Shown piece by piece: positions 21,885-32,860 of a stretch of DNA of 64,000 bases. Made by a program: the position numbers and the translations under genes. The notes under the pieces were generated by a model. The model was not told the origin of the DNA. It saw nothing but the letters and a program-made list of their open reading frames with translations, and did not search any database. Within the stretch, counting starts at the first letter, position 1, and each line of letters begins with the position of its first letter. This DNA comes from Triplophysa rosa (taxonomy: Eukaryota; Chordata; Actinopteri; Cypriniformes; Nemacheilidae), in the NCBI RefSeq assembly GCF_024868665.1, contig NC_079901.1, positions 7,870,592-7,934,591 of the forward strand, written 5' to 3'.

Positions 21885-23333
21885 CTACCAGTTGCCGGTC
21901 CTACAGTACATGTGGCCATGCAGGACGTAGGCTGACACCGGCTCTACGCGGAGGTTGTAAAACCTCACGAAGGTGTTGGGTGTAGCCCAACCCGCAGCTC
22001 TGCAAATGTCTGCGAGAGAGGCCCCCCGTGCCAAGGCCCAAGAGGAGGTAACACCCCGGGTGGAGTGGGCCCTCACTCCTAGGGGGCACGGGCGATTTAG
22101 GGATTGGTAAGCTGCCTTGACAGCGTCCACAATCCAGTGGGCCAACCTCTGCTTGGAGACAGCTCTCCCCTGTTGCTGACCTCCGAAACAGACAAAGAGC
22201 TGATCCGAGCTCCTGAAACTCTGTGTGCGGTCTAAGTAGAGGCGCAGCGCGTGTACTGGACACAACACGGATGGGGTTGGGTCTTCCTCCCCAGTGGGGA
22301 GCGCCTGTAAGTTCACCACCTGGTCCCGAAAAGGAGCGGTGGGAACCTTGGGCACGTAGCCGGGCCGAGGTCTCAGGATAACGTGAGAATCCCTGGGTCC
22401 GAATTCTAGGCAGTCAGGGGACACGGAGAAAGCCTGTAGATCCCCTACCCTCTTGATGGAGGTGAGCGCCAAAAGGAGAACCGTCTTCATCGTAAGATGA
22501 GGAAGAAAGGCATCCCCTAGGGGCTCGAAGGGGGGCCTGGTGAGACCTGACAGGGCTACATCCAGGTCCCAAGAGGGTATGGAGTGCGGACGAGGCGGGT
22601 TACGCCTCCTCGCACCCCTTAGGAATCTAATGACCAGGTCGTGCTGCCCTAGAGACTTTCCAGCAACTGAGTTGTGATGAGCAGCAATGGCGGCTACATA
22701 CACTTTCAGTGTGGAGGGGGAGAGGTTAGTCTCAAGTCTCTCTTGTAGGAAGGACAGCACGGACCCGATCGCACAACTCCGTGGGTCTTCTCCTCGAGAA
22801 GCACACCAGGACGAGAAGAGGCGCCACTTGTAGGCGTACAGTCGCCTAGTGGCAGGTGCCCTAGCCTGAGAAATGGTAGCTACCACCGCCGGGGGCAGAC
22901 CACTCAGGATCTCCTCGTCCCGTCCAGGGGCCAGACATGGAGGTTCCAGAGGTCTGGCCTGGGATGCCATAACGTGCCCTTCCCCTGGGAAAGCAGGTCC
23001 TTCATCAGGGGAATCGGCCAGGGGGGAGCTGTCATCAAGAGCATTAGCTCCGAGAACCAAGTCCGGTTGGGCCAGTGTGGCGCAACGAGTAACACTTGAT
23101 GCTCCTCTTCCCTGACCTTGCACAGGGTCTGTGCAATGAGGCTCACTGGGGGGAAGGCATACTTCCGCTTGTCCCGCGGCCAGCTGTGCGCTAGGGCATC
23201 CGTGCCGAGGGGTCCCTCGGTCAGAGAGTACCAAAGCGGGCAATGGGTGGTTTCGAGGGAGGCAAACAGGTCCACCTGGGCCTGCCCGAACTGCACCCAA
23301 ATGAGCTGGACTGCGCGGGGGTGGAGTCGCCAC
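21885..23333 (-). CDS. DIRS tyrosine recombinase
   Basis: Joins the circular DNA form of the element into the genome by strand exchange through a catalytic tyrosine. The open frame is 482 codons, but the first ~135 residues overlap the RT-RNase H frame and look like shadow sequence. The recognisable protein starts near LSGLPPAVVATISQARAP, so the true start is unclear. An N-terminal SAM-like DNA-binding part is at about 144-245 (TRRLYAYKWRLFSSWC…LSPSTLKVYVAAIAAHH). Catalytic residues in view: R295 (SIKRVGDL), H423 and R426 (HSTRG), W449 (GWATPNTF) at the usual H/W position, and Y459 (RFYN). The frame is intact to its stop, and all expected active-site residues are present. Confidence 0.93.
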   Translation of the reverse strand: MATPPPRSPAHLGAVRAGPGGPVCLPRNHPLPALVLSDRGTPRHGCPSAQLAAGQAEVCLPPSEPHCTDPVQGQGRGASSVTRCATLAQPDLVLGANALDDSSPLADSPDEGPAFPGEGHVMASQARPLEPPCLAPGRDEEILSGLPPAVVATISQARAPATRRLYAYKWRLFSSWCASRGEDPRSCAIGSVLSFLQERLETNLSPSTLKVYVAAIAAHHNSVAGKSLGQHDLVIRFLRGARRRNPPRPHSIPSWDLDVALSGLTRPPFEPLGDAFLPHLTMKTVLLLALTSIKRVGDLQAFSVSPDCLEFGPRDSHVILRPRPGYVPKVPTAPFRDQVVNLQALPTGEEDPTPSVLCPVHALRLYLDRTQSFRSSDQLFVCFGGQQQGRAVSKQRLAHWIVDAVKAAYQSLNRPCPLGVRAHSTRGVTSSWALARGASLADICRAAGWATPNTFVRFYNLRVEPVSAYVLHGHMYCRTGNW

Positions 23334-25038
23334 TCTCCGCGAAGCGTAGACTCACGAGAGAGCGTGTCGGCTGTCTGGTTCAGGTCGCCTGGGATATACG
23401 TGGCACGCAGGGAGCGGGTCACCTGCTGACTCCACCGGAGGAGACGTCGGGCAAGTCGTGTTAACTGCAGAGAGCGAACGCCACCCTGACGATTGATATA
23501 CGCTACTGCAGTAGTGCTGTCCGACCGGACCAGCACGTGCTTGCCCTGCACGAGAGGCTGCAGCCTCTTCAATGCAAGTAGCACAGCCCACAACTCTAGG
23601 CAATTGATTTGCCAGCGCAGGCGGGGGCCCGTCCAAAGCCCCGACACTGCGTGCCCGTTGCACACTGCACCCCAACCCTGCAGGGAGGCGTCTGTTGTCA
23701 CCACGTCATGCCTCGTAACCTGCCCTAGGGGTACCCCTGCCCGAAGGAAGGCCATGGAAGACCACGGGGTTAGGGTGCTTCGGCAGCGAGGCGTAATCAC
23801 CATCTGCCTGCTGCCGGTGTGCCACGCTCCCCAAGGAACTCGACTCAGGAGCCAGTGTTGAAGCGGCCTCATGTGCATCAACCCGAGGGGTATCACCGCC
23901 GCCGAGGATGCCATGTGTCCCAGGAGCCTCTGAAATAGTTTCAGGGGAACCGCCGACTGCGTGAAATGATCCAGGCAGTTCAACACCGACTGGGCGCGTA
24001 CTGCGGACAGTCGCGCTGTCATGGTGACAGAGTTGAGTTCCATACCAAGATAGAGGATGCTCTGCACAGGGGAGAGCATGCTCTTCTCTCGGTTGACCTG
24101 CAGTCCCAATCGATCTAGGTGCCGGAGCACCAGGTCCCTGTGTGCACACAACAGATCTCGCGAGTGAGCCAAGATAAGTCAGTCGTCGAGATAGTTGAGT
24201 ACCCGCACACCTCTCTCCCTGAGTGGAGAGAGGGCGGCCTCCACGATCTTCGTAAAGACTCGTGGAGACAGAGACAGACCGAAGGGGAGGACTCTGTACT
24301 GATATGCCCGACCCTCGAAAGCGAACCGTAGGAACGGGCGATGACGAGGGAGAATCGAGACATGAAAGTAAGCGTCCTTCAGGTCGATTGCCATGAACCA
24401 ATTCTGACATCTGACGGATGCCAGGATGTGCTTCTGCTTGAGCATCCTGAACGGCAGCTTGTGCAGGTGTCTGTTCAGGGTACGCAGATCTAGGATGGGG
24501 CGCACCCCCCTGCCTTTTTTGGGGACGATGAAGTAAGGGCTGTAAAACCCCTTGGACATATCGGCTAAGGGGACGGACTCGATCGCACCCTTCGCCAGAA
24601 GGGTGGCGACCTCGCTCCGTAGTACGGGAGCATCCCGGCCTCTGACCGAGGTGACGAGGATGCCCCGAAACTTGGGCGGGTTTCTGGTGAACTGGATCGC
24701 GTAGCCGAGATGGATCGTCCTTCTTAGCCACCGTGACGTGTGGGAAGCTCGAGCCAAGCTCCCAGGGACCATGACAGGGGGACTAAGGGAACGATCTGCT
24801 TCATCAACCCCCCGGGGGGTGGTTCGATGGCTGGCAGTGCGGGTCTCTCGCCGGGGGCGGGCCCCCGGGAAGAAGACTGGCTCTGCTGGTTTGCCTGCCT
24901 GGCAATGCAGGCCCCCTCACCGTCGATTTGAGAGTGCTGAGGGCTGCAAAATACATTCGATGTTGCGCCTCGCCAAGACGCAACGTCGAGTGGCCGAACA
25001 CCGTCTGACAGAGGGTGAGAGCGGGCTGTGAAGAACAC
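22904..25038 (-). pseudogene. DIRS RT-RNase H polyprotein, frameshift plus in-frame stop
   Basis: Copies element RNA into DNA and removes the RNA. The pre-RT part (25038 to about 24740) runs in one frame and ends LGAWLELP. The RT continues in another frame from SRWLRRTIHLGYAIQF, so there is an indel near 24740. RT motifs: FIVPKKGRGVRPILDLR, AIDLKDAYFHVSI (first catalytic Asp), LPFGLSLSP and YLDD. A TGA at 24179-24181 follows YLDD directly where the second copy has TGG (Trp), after which the same frame continues. RNase H lies downstream, with TDAS, CLELW, RSDST and PGDLNQTAD as likely catalytic sites. After it, DLFAS…CPLWYS…DALAHSWP…YAFPP occupies the place of the methyltransferase-like domain reported for DIRS elements; that assignment is tentative. 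The frame ends at 22904 and overlaps the recombinase frame. Confidence 0.9.
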
Positions 25039-25100
25039 CCAGGGAGATAGGAAACTCTTTTCGTGAAAAAGTGGGCGCTAGGCCCCTGTGGGTCTTGCCG

Positions 25101-26534
25101 TCAGGAACGCTTCTTCCTCGAAGGTTGTTGACGGGGTGGTGGTCTCCCCTTCGCCGCCCTTTTCCGGGATGCCGCCTGGGTAGGGAGCGCTGGAACCGGA
25201 GCTGGCTTTGAAGGGGGCCGGGGCTGCTGGGAAGCAGAGGCCGCACGGGAACTCGAAGGCCTACGGGCGGCCGAGTCTCGGCGGGGAAGAATATGGCTAA
25301 TCGCCTCCGTCTGCTTCTTCACCGTCGAGAACCGTTTGGTGACAGTGTCACCAAACAGCCCACCCTGCGCAATGGGCGCATCGAGAAAGCGGACTTTCTC
25401 GGCGTCGCTCATCTGCGCAAGGTTGAGCCAGAGATGCCTCTCCTGGACCACCATGGTGGACATCGCCCGACCCAGCGCCCGCGCGGTCACCTTGGTCGCC
25501 CTTAGAGCGAGGTCGGTGGCGGTGCGGAGTTCCTGCATTAACCCCGGGTCAGTCTTACCCTCCTGGATCTCTTTCAACGCCTTGGCCTGATGGACCTGCA
25601 GGATGGCCATGGCGTGGAGAGAGGAGGCAGCTTGGCCCGCGGCAGTGTAGGCCTTCGACACCAGCGATGCCGAAGTCCTACACGCTTTGGACGGGAGTTT
25701 CGGTCGACCTCTCCAGGTGGACGCCGCCTGCAGACACAGGTGCACCGCGACTGCACGTTCCACCTGGGGCACGTCGACGTAACCCCTAGCCGCCCCACCA
25801 TCGAGGGAAGAGAGAGCGACGGAACCGGTTTGACGTGTACGCGCCGAAAAGGGGGCGTTCCACGTCTTTGCCAGTTCCTCATGCACTTCCGGGAAAAATG
25901 GAACCGGGGTTGGGCGCGGCTTGGAGTCGTGCTCAGAGCCCAAGAACCACGTATCCAACCGTGAGTGCTGGGGGAGAGGCACCGGAGTACACTCTAACCA
26001 AATGCACACGGCGGCCCGGGAAAGCATGGCCGACATCTCGACATCCGCCTCCTCCTGAGCTCGTCCCCCCCTAGGGGGGAGCTGCAGAGAGTCGTCGGGA
26101 TCGGATGCCAGCAATTCGCTCTCCGATGCTGCGATGGACATCTCATCCTCATCACGCATCGTGTCCGACTGCGTGAAGGAGGACGCTGACGGTGTGGCAC
26201 CGCCAGCTAGGGAACAATGAGGCGAGCGAGACGGGGTGTGAGCGGTTCGCGAGCACTTGGCTGACGGATTAGCGCTCGCAGAAATCCCCATATCACCCCA
26301 TATCGCCTTAGCCATCCTCGTCACAGCCCGGGAAGCATGCGAGGTGGTGGCTGATTCTCGGGAGAAAACAGCCACCCGTGACCGCAACGTCTCTATGACC
26401 ATCTGCCCGCAGTGCGGGCAAGATGAGTCCACGAAGGCTGTCTCAGCGTGTTGGACCCCCAAACACCTGACACAGACATCGTGTTTGTCCCCATCCTCGA
26501 TGAGGACACCGCACCCAAGAGAACAGCGGGACAT
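25101..26534 (-). CDS. DIRS ORF1, Gag-like protein with N-terminal Cys cluster
   Basis: 477-residue intact frame from ATG, the first gene on the coding strand, starting about 235 bp downstream of the right-repeat TATA box. Residues 4-42 hold a cysteine cluster (C4, C8, C21, C24, C39, C42; CVRC and CPHC pairs) that looks zinc-binding. A long Ser/Pro/acid-rich middle follows (about 90-170), then a predicted alpha-helical Ala-rich region (about 270-360, with AYTAAGQAASSLHAMAILQ). The C-terminus is strongly basic (RKKRS). ORF1 of DIRS elements is taken to be the structural, nucleic-acid-binding protein by position; no catalytic motif is seen. The same protein is encoded, broken, by the second DIRS copy. 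Function is inferred from order and composition. Confidence 0.85.
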   Translation of the reverse strand: MSRCSLGCGVLIEDGDKHDVCVRCLGVQHAETAFVDSSCPHCGQMVIETLRSRVAVFSRESATTSHASRAVTRMAKAIWGDMGISASANPSAKCSRTAHTPSRSPHCSLAGGATPSASSFTQSDTMRDEDEMSIAASESELLASDPDDSLQLPPRGGRAQEEADVEMSAMLSRAAVCIWLECTPVPLPQHSRLDTWFLGSEHDSKPRPTPVPFFPEVHEELAKTWNAPFSARTRQTGSVALSSLDGGAARGYVDVPQVERAVAVHLCLQAASTWRGRPKLPSKACRTSASLVSKAYTAAGQAASSLHAMAILQVHQAKALKEIQEGKTDPGLMQELRTATDLALRATKVTARALGRAMSTMVVQERHLWLNLAQMSDAEKVRFLDAPIAQGGLFGDTVTKRFSTVKKQTEAISHILPRRDSAARRPSSSRAASASQQPRPPSKPAPVPALPTQAASRKRAAKGRPPPRQQPSRKKRS

Positions 26535-26738
26535 GCCACGCTGGAGAAATTAGCTCTTTTAGAACGCAGACGGTGAGTCACCGTCTGCAGGCTCGAACAC
26601 CTGTGGAACCGCCGAGATGCCCAGGGGAAGTCGCTGCAGGAAGGGACAGTCCGCTGCACCACGTCGTAGAACCGGCAATGTAGAGTTTTTGCTAAGCAGC
26701 AAGAGAATATCTTCATAACCGAAGGCTCCGAAGAACAA

Positions 26739-26901
26739 AAGGTGAATGAATGATGCACGCCGTCTCCCTTTTATACCCGGATGTCCGGGGCGGAGTCCGG
26801 CATGCAAATTTCATTTGCCAATTTTCATTGGCCTTTTCTAAGTAGTCGGAAACGATTGGTTCTCAGGGACGAACCCCATCTGTCGGTTCGACACAACGTC
26901 G
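26739..26901. repeat. DIRS right inverted terminal repeat
   Basis: Inverted match of 20880-21041. The tip 26902-26922 is specific to the right end and ends in GGGAAC. Confidence 0.93.
26768..26775 (-). promoter_or_regulatory. TATA box of the DIRS sense promoter
   Basis: TATAAAAG on the minus strand within the right repeat, about 235 bp upstream of the ORF1 ATG at 26534. It is placed to drive transcription of all DIRS genes. Confidence 0.65.
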
Positions 26902-27146
26902 AGAGACCGACAGAAAGGGAACTAAGATTTTTTCCCCAATAAACTGTTAATTTGTTGCTTATTAACAGTAAGTAAGGTAGTTGTTAGGTTAAGGTATTGG
27001 GTTGGATTAGGGATGTAGTAGAGTATGGTCATGCAGAATATGTGCTTTATAAGTACTAATAAACAGCCAATATGCCAATAACAGGCATGCTAATAACAAC
27101 TATTAATAGTGAGAATTGCCCTATACTGAAGTGTTACCCACAAGCC

Positions 27147-28825
27147 TGAAAGATTATTTTCACCGTATTAGCAGGTGCCAATTACATTTTTAACCCTTTG
27201 AAGAGAATGAATTGATGTCAGACAGCAGTAGGGTCTTTTGGGGTCTTATTTTCTGTGTCCTTCCTCCATATTTATATAAAGGCAATTCTTGTTTTCAAAG
27301 CTATTTTTCTTCGTCATACCAAAGAATCAAGAGATCGGGAAGCTTTCAGAATTTCTCAACCGCAACCTTTCTTGGGATTGGATAGAAACCAGAGATTTGA
27401 TTTTCTTTGTGTGTGTTCAGACACATAATCATTACTAATGTCATTGATGTTGGTATTTTAGGTGTATTGTCTGCTTTGTGATGAAACGAAAATTGGCTTA
27501 GAAATTAGCGATTTAGTACCACTGCGTGTGTGTTTTTTTATTTTACACACTGAGCTCAGCAAGTTGGGAAGCACATTAATTATTCACGGGGTGTAATTTG
27601 CCATTATAAAATCAGAAACAAAAACAGCGTGCAACAGAGATTCAGACTAAAATAATAAGCCTGTGCAACAATAGGCTCTCTTTGTGTGCTGGACGCCTAC
27701 TGAACAAAAGTATCTGCTGAATTCTATGTAGCTGTTTACAAAGGCTGTATACACATACAATAGCAGCTGCTACATAAACAAAGCACAAAGGAGGAAATTA
27801 CACATCAAAACAGGACATACACACTAATGGATGAACTGACTTCACGTGTTGGATTCCTTTGTTTAATGCTTGTCCTAATGGTACAATACAGTATGTACGA
27901 ATTTTGCATTAAAACATCCAAAAACCACTAGTACAGTGTTTTGTGCTTACATTATCCCAGATATTTCATATCCTGATTTTGGCTTTGTTCAGCATTCGAG
28001 TGAATATTTACATTATAATAAACAAAGCTGCGTATGTTGCACCAGAAATTATAAGCGGTTGCCATAATAGGTTTATAAACTAATGTGTCTCCAGAATAAA
28101 TTGCAACCTGGATACATAGGTGCAATGCCCCACAAGCCACGTCCTCATCTGAAACGCACATAAAATAAACACAGCTATATGTATTTATGAACAACGCTTA
28201 CAATCTCAATACAGGAGTGTCATGACCGACACCCCAAGTGACAAATCCGTCACATTGTTAAAAATAATATGTCTATGAATAACCGTCTGGAGTTTGACTC
28301 CCAGAGGAGGTCTTTATGTCTGAGCTAGTCCTGACACATCGATTTATGGGTTTCTCACTTTTATCTGTGGATTTTGTGTCAAAGAGTCTACGGGACTGAG
28401 TTAAGGGTCAGAGACATGCAGACCTGACTGCACAAGTGTGAAGAGAACCCCCGACACATCTGACACGTTAGTTCCTCTGAGTCACAGTCCACTGTCACAG
28501 GGTTAAAAACAAGACCACTCACATAGAACAAAAGAGATTGAGAGTTGGTCTGGTTATTTAAAAGCAATATTGTGTTAGGTCAGGTTGTCAGGAGGACAAT
28601 GGTTTGGTCTTTTGTGGTTGTGAAGGCACAATAAGATCTTTGTTTAATGTACTGTAAGTATAAGCTTTGTCTTATGTGTTTGTTCAAATCAGACCATTGG
28701 TAACATGTAGAAGAAGTATAGTGATGTGAAAATCATGTGGATAGCATAGCTTAGGTATTTGTGTAAGAAATGTTGTTGTAGTTCATATTGAAATGATTTT
28801 TATTGCAGTCTAAACTACATTACTT
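27147..28825. other. No gene seen
   Basis: AT-rich. No coding, RNA or bounded repeat feature is recognised. Confidence 0.4.
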
Positions 28826-29178
28826 TTAAAGGGACAGTTCACCCAAAAATGAAAATTCTGTCTTCTCCCTCAAGTTCTATTGTTCTGTTAAGTTCTATTC
28901 ACCATTGACTACCATAGTAGAAAAATTGCTTTAAAAATTTCTTTGTTCTGTTTAACATAAAAGATATTTTGAAGAATGTAGGAAAGCAAACAGTTCTGGG
29001 ACACTTTTGACTCATTGTCACTTTTCCTACAATTGGAGTCAATGGTGGCCAAGAACTGTTTGGTTACAAGCATCCTTCCAAATATCTTTCTCTGTGTTCA
29101 TCAGAACATAGAAACTTAGACAGATTTGAGGGTGAGCAAATGACAGAATTTTCATTTTTGGGTGAACTGTCATTTTAA
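28826..29178. mobile_element. Palindromic MITE, about 350 bp
   Basis: Left TTAAAGGGACAGTTCACCCA and right, inverted, TTAAAATGACAGTTCACCCA. Both continue with AAAATGAAAATTCTGTC. The outer TTAA on both sides could be the target duplication. Inner arms ('aagatattttgaagaatgta', 'aaatatctttctctgtgttc') resemble the outer arms of the 1.0-4.5 kb palindrome. Confidence 0.8.
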
Positions 29179-30689
29179 GATTACTGACAGAGGATGAGGA
29201 TAAGCATCAGCAAAACTCTATATTGAAATCTCTATTCAATTGCAATGCTGTCTATGAGAAATAATCTTGATCTCATTTGTGACCTGTATTTCCTTTAAAT
29301 TTATTCAACATTTTTTCAAGCTAAGGTGACAAATATTCTTGTCAAATCACTATGTAAACTAGTAGATAGAGTGAAAACTTAAGATGTTAAGTTGAATGAA
29401 CAAATTCAGAAACTGCAAGCTGTCCCAACATAAAAAAGTAAGTTGAAACAACTAAACAGCTACATTATTTGTGCAGTGTTTGTGTTGAGAATTTATTCAT
29501 GACAGACGCTTAGATAATGCCAGATCTGCAGAATATAGTTTTTGTGTTGAAAATAAAAACAATTAAACCACAAATTTAATTGAATTAATTTCATGGTTAT
29601 AATGGGAATTGTATTGGTTTTAATGGAGACTAAAATGGTGTCTACTGGTATGTGATGGATTCTATTGTTGGGATGTAATCTCACACAGGAACCAATAGAA
29701 CACCCCCAAAAAAAGGAATTTTGTAATGGTTTTAATGGAAAAGGTTAATGGTTCATACTGGTATTTTAATGGAAACCATTAGAATTTATGTGATGGTTTC
29801 TATTGGGTTTCTATTGTTTTCTTCAGCAGGAGCGTAAAGTATCTTATATAAAAGGTAAAACAACCCAGAGCTCATAAAGTTGTACCGTCATATATGTGAC
29901 AGAAAGGACGTCTTCAACTCGCGTACTGCCATTCTGCAAATATGACACACAGTCTATGTGTTCAGTTCACCTGGGAGAGATCATCTCCCCTCACAAATAA
30001 CTGTTTTATTGCCTGTCTACTATAGCTTTTTATTAACTCTGTTGCTGGTCACTGTACAGTCACCTCAAAAGTGGGTTAGTGCCTGTCACAGAGGAATCAA
30101 GTCCATCATAGACTCATAGGGGCAGGATTGAAACCAATCAAAACTGGATCCACATTCTCCCCATAGAGATGAATTGGCCACTACGGTAATGCAATTTTGT
30201 TTTGCTTGCAAAAAAATTCATGAGAATGTACTGTATGGTTACTATGGTTACTTCAGTGTCCGTCAATGGATAAAAAATCTTCTTCTTTATTCTTTCCTCA
30301 TATAATGGTAGTTACAGCATCAGAAAGGGCAAACTGGACCAAGGCAACCAGCCAAACGCTGATCCCCTTGGACTGTATTTATGGAAACAGTTTAAAGGGC
30401 ATGGCACTCTGCCATGAATACACTTCACAGGTGGTTTCAGTCTGAAATATATTAAAAACTGATAGCCAGGGGGTGACTTGAGTTTAGAATGCCATTACCG
30501 TTAATGAGACTCGCTGAAACAATGTGTTGCTCTTTCCTCAAAGGCTATGTAGTTTAATTGTGTTTACAGCAGGTGAGAGTAAACATCTATTGTTTATGCA
30601 TAACTGATATCTCAATTAAAGCACAGTGAAGTGTTATGATGTAATATAGACATAAAGAAGCAAAATAACTAAAATATCGGTATACGTTA
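29179..30689. other. No gene seen; one repeat-like tract
   Basis: About 29530-29833 has recurring 'taatggttttaatgg' and 'tttctattgggtttctattg' motifs and resembles an old fish MITE without clear ends. The rest looks unique. Confidence 0.4.
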
Positions 30690-30697
30690 CAGTACGG

Positions 30698-31434
30698 CAG
30701 GGGTTCCCAAACTTTTCAGCCCGCGACCCCCAAAATAACACTGCCAGTGACTCGAGACTCCCACTATCCTCGGAGGTGGTTAAAGTATACAAACGTTACA
30801 CGCAACTGCGCACATGAACTTATTAGGTCTACCCAAACACGCGCATAATGACAACTCTAAAGAACACAGTCTAACATAATACTGTTTTATAGTTATTCAC
30901 TCATTACTTTACTTATTGTTATACATAAACCATAAACTATTACTAGATGGTCAAATTTCATTAAACAGATTCGAGTGCTGATGGTTGTCCTCTTTATAAA
31001 CATCGGCCTCTTTTCGTTCCTAAGGGACGATAGCTTTCTGACTGCGGCGCTTCTCTGCCCTCCTCCGCTGGTCTCCCCGCGTTGCCTTTGGTTGATACAT
31101 TGATAAATATGTCCTAAACTTAAAGCCTGAAAAATAATCTGCTCACACATACGGGAATGTTTAACGTTGTGCTGTAAATTGACTTGCTGCACCTAACCTA
31201 ATGCGGTTACTAATGTTGTTAATGTGACATAATCACCTCAGGGCTACGATCGAGGGGGAGGAAATTCCAACGGCTGATGGCTTTTTATTTTCATGGTTTT
31301 ATTTTTAACGTAACTAATATTTTTATATTTTGTTACACTTATTGATTAAATACGCTATTTCTAATAATTAAAAAAAGATTTCTGGAAATCATCTTGCGAC
31401 CCCACCCCCGCGGCCCCTACTTTGGAAACCCCTG
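30698..31434. mobile_element. hAT-type non-autonomous element, 737 bp
   Basis: Ends CAGGGGTTCCCAAACTTTTC and, inverted, CAGGGGTTTCCAAAGTAGGG. CAGGGGT tips of this kind are typical of hAT (Charlie-like) elements. The 8-bp target duplication CAGTACGG is exact (30690-30697 and 31435-31442). No transposase frame is present. Confidence 0.9.
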
Positions 31435-31460
31435 CAGTACGGTTTATAAACGCAATTCAT

Positions 31461-31894
31461 TGTCATGATCCTGTGCTCTTTGTAGTTGTTTTTCTAGTTC
31501 AGGCTGACAGGATCATGACAGCCCCATGTCTTTTGTCTTAGCCCCGCCCCCTTGTTTCCTTATTCATTATCTCTTTATCAGTTTACGCCCTCCACCTGCT
31601 GCCCTCGTTATGCCTCTTTTGTTCCTCTCCTATTTAATGCCCTTGTGTTTGTTGTCCTGTGCTGGTTCGTTTGTCTTTATCCCTGTCTTGTCCTGATGCC
31701 CCTGGTCTTGCTAAGTTAAGTTTAGTTATGTCAAGTTAAGTTATGTTTTAAGTCTTGAGTTTTGTTGTGTTATACTATTTTGTTCTTGTTTTCCCCCTCG
31801 AGGGATTTTGAGTTTGGTTTTGTCCATGTTAAATAAATGTCTTTTGTTGAAGAGCTGTCTGCACTTGGGTTCTGTTCCTGTCAGTTTCATGACA
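31461..31894 (+). mobile_element. Solo LTR of an LTR retrotransposon, 434 bp
   Basis: Starts TGTCATGATCC and ends TTTCATGACA (TG…CA), flanked by the exact 5-bp duplication TTCAT (31456-31460 and 31895-31899). It contains a TATA-like 'cctatttaatgc' and a later 'taaataaatg' poly(A)-like signal, so the sense strand is plus. No internal region or second LTR is present, so it most likely formed by recombination between two LTRs. Ty3/gypsy-type is likely but not shown. Confidence 0.85.
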
Positions 31895-31899
31895 TTCAT

Positions 31900-32652
31900 C
31901 AAGTACTATGCACACACGGTCAACTGCTGCATAAAATATAATCTCCCGACTGCTGTGATTGATTGTGCTGTTAAATTGGACTCATCTAATTTTAGAGAAA
32001 TGCAATATCGTATGTAATTTCATAGCATTCTATACAAGATGGCTTTATGTCCACTAAAGTTGCACTAAAAGCACATTCACACCCTAAACTGTTTGCTTTA
32101 ACTGATTTATCATCATCTTACCTCAGCAATGTGAAAATGCATAACCTTACAGAAATTTAATGCAACTAAAACAGTTAGAAGAAGGATTTGCTGCCGATGG
32201 TGCTGGACAAATTTGTGCATACTTGTGAATGCTTGAATGGGCAGTTGATGTGACGGGAGGTGACAGCGTCCTGCAGTGTGACTTGCAATGTGTCATTTAA
32301 AACTATTTTTAAAAATAATATCTTTCTCAATGGGGTATAGTTGGTACAGATGCTGTTTTAAGATCTCGTATTGAGAGGCGACATGAAATATTGGGTCACT
32401 TGATACAGTACATTTTTATATTTTTCATTAAGTTCCTTTTTGACATGAATCAACAGACATCACTTACAAAACAACACCATTAGGGGAGAGGAGGATACTT
32501 TTTTGGCTCAATCCCTTTTGCTAAATGATATTAATATATATTAATTATATAGCCACATATTGTACACACGTCCGCTACTAATGGACATTTAAAGTTTTTT
32601 CCAGAACCTACTGTACTGCTCTAGTACAGTTACACCAAAAGTGACAGAATAA
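31900..32652. other. No gene seen
   Basis: No recognised feature. Confidence 0.4.
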
Positions 32653-32724
32653 AAATTAGGGCTGTCAAATTGATTAATCACAATTATATTTTGTATAATA
32701 TATGTGTGTGTGTTGTGTGTATAT

Positions 32725-32764
<40 letters not shown>

Positions 32765-32860
32765 AAACATAAATGCATATATTTAAAAAATAATATATAT
32801 TATATTTAAGTATAAATGTGTATTTAAGTAAATATTAAATTTCAAATAAAAATATTGTTT
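32653..32860. repeat. Fish repeat beginning 'agggctgtcaaattg' with a TA microsatellite
   Basis: The start 'gggctgtcaaattgattaatc' is like one end of a common fish hAT-type MITE. It is followed by TG/TA-rich sequence with a (TA)n run at about 32731-32761 and 'aaatgcatatatttaaa'. The other end is not resolved. Confidence 0.5.

Larger units (their letters stand above)
20835..26922 (-). mobile_element. DIRS-like tyrosine-recombinase retrotransposon, full length
   Basis: 6,088-bp element coding on the minus strand in the order Gag-like ORF1, RT-RNase H, tyrosine recombinase. It has inverted terminal repeats (20880-21041 and 26739-26901) instead of LTRs. It also has an internal complementary region at 21107-21202 that joins the complement of the left tip to the complement of the right tip. 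That junction ('gagac|gttccc') fixes the ends at 20835 and 26922. There is no target-site duplication, only AAC shared at both junctions, as expected for integration of a circle by a tyrosine recombinase. The coding frames carry one apparent frameshift and one nonsense codon. Confidence 0.95.
20785..27138. mobile_element. hAT-like MITE split by the DIRS element
   Basis: Left fragment 20785-20834 begins GGTCACACTTCAGAATAGGG. Right fragment 26923-27138 ends with the complement of GGTAACACTTCAGTATAGGG. Joined, the MITE would be about 266 bp. The flanks are cacaagct (20777-20784) and cacaagcc (27139-27146), a 7/8 match that fits an 8-bp hAT-type target duplication. The two halves meet without loss or gain of host bases apart from a shared AAC. 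Confidence 0.75.

Noticed and set aside
22904..24731. Long overlapping frames on both strands across the DIRS element
   Set aside because: GC-rich coding DNA of the RT-RNase H gene leaves shadow frames. Only the frames with RT, RNase H or recombinase motifs were kept.
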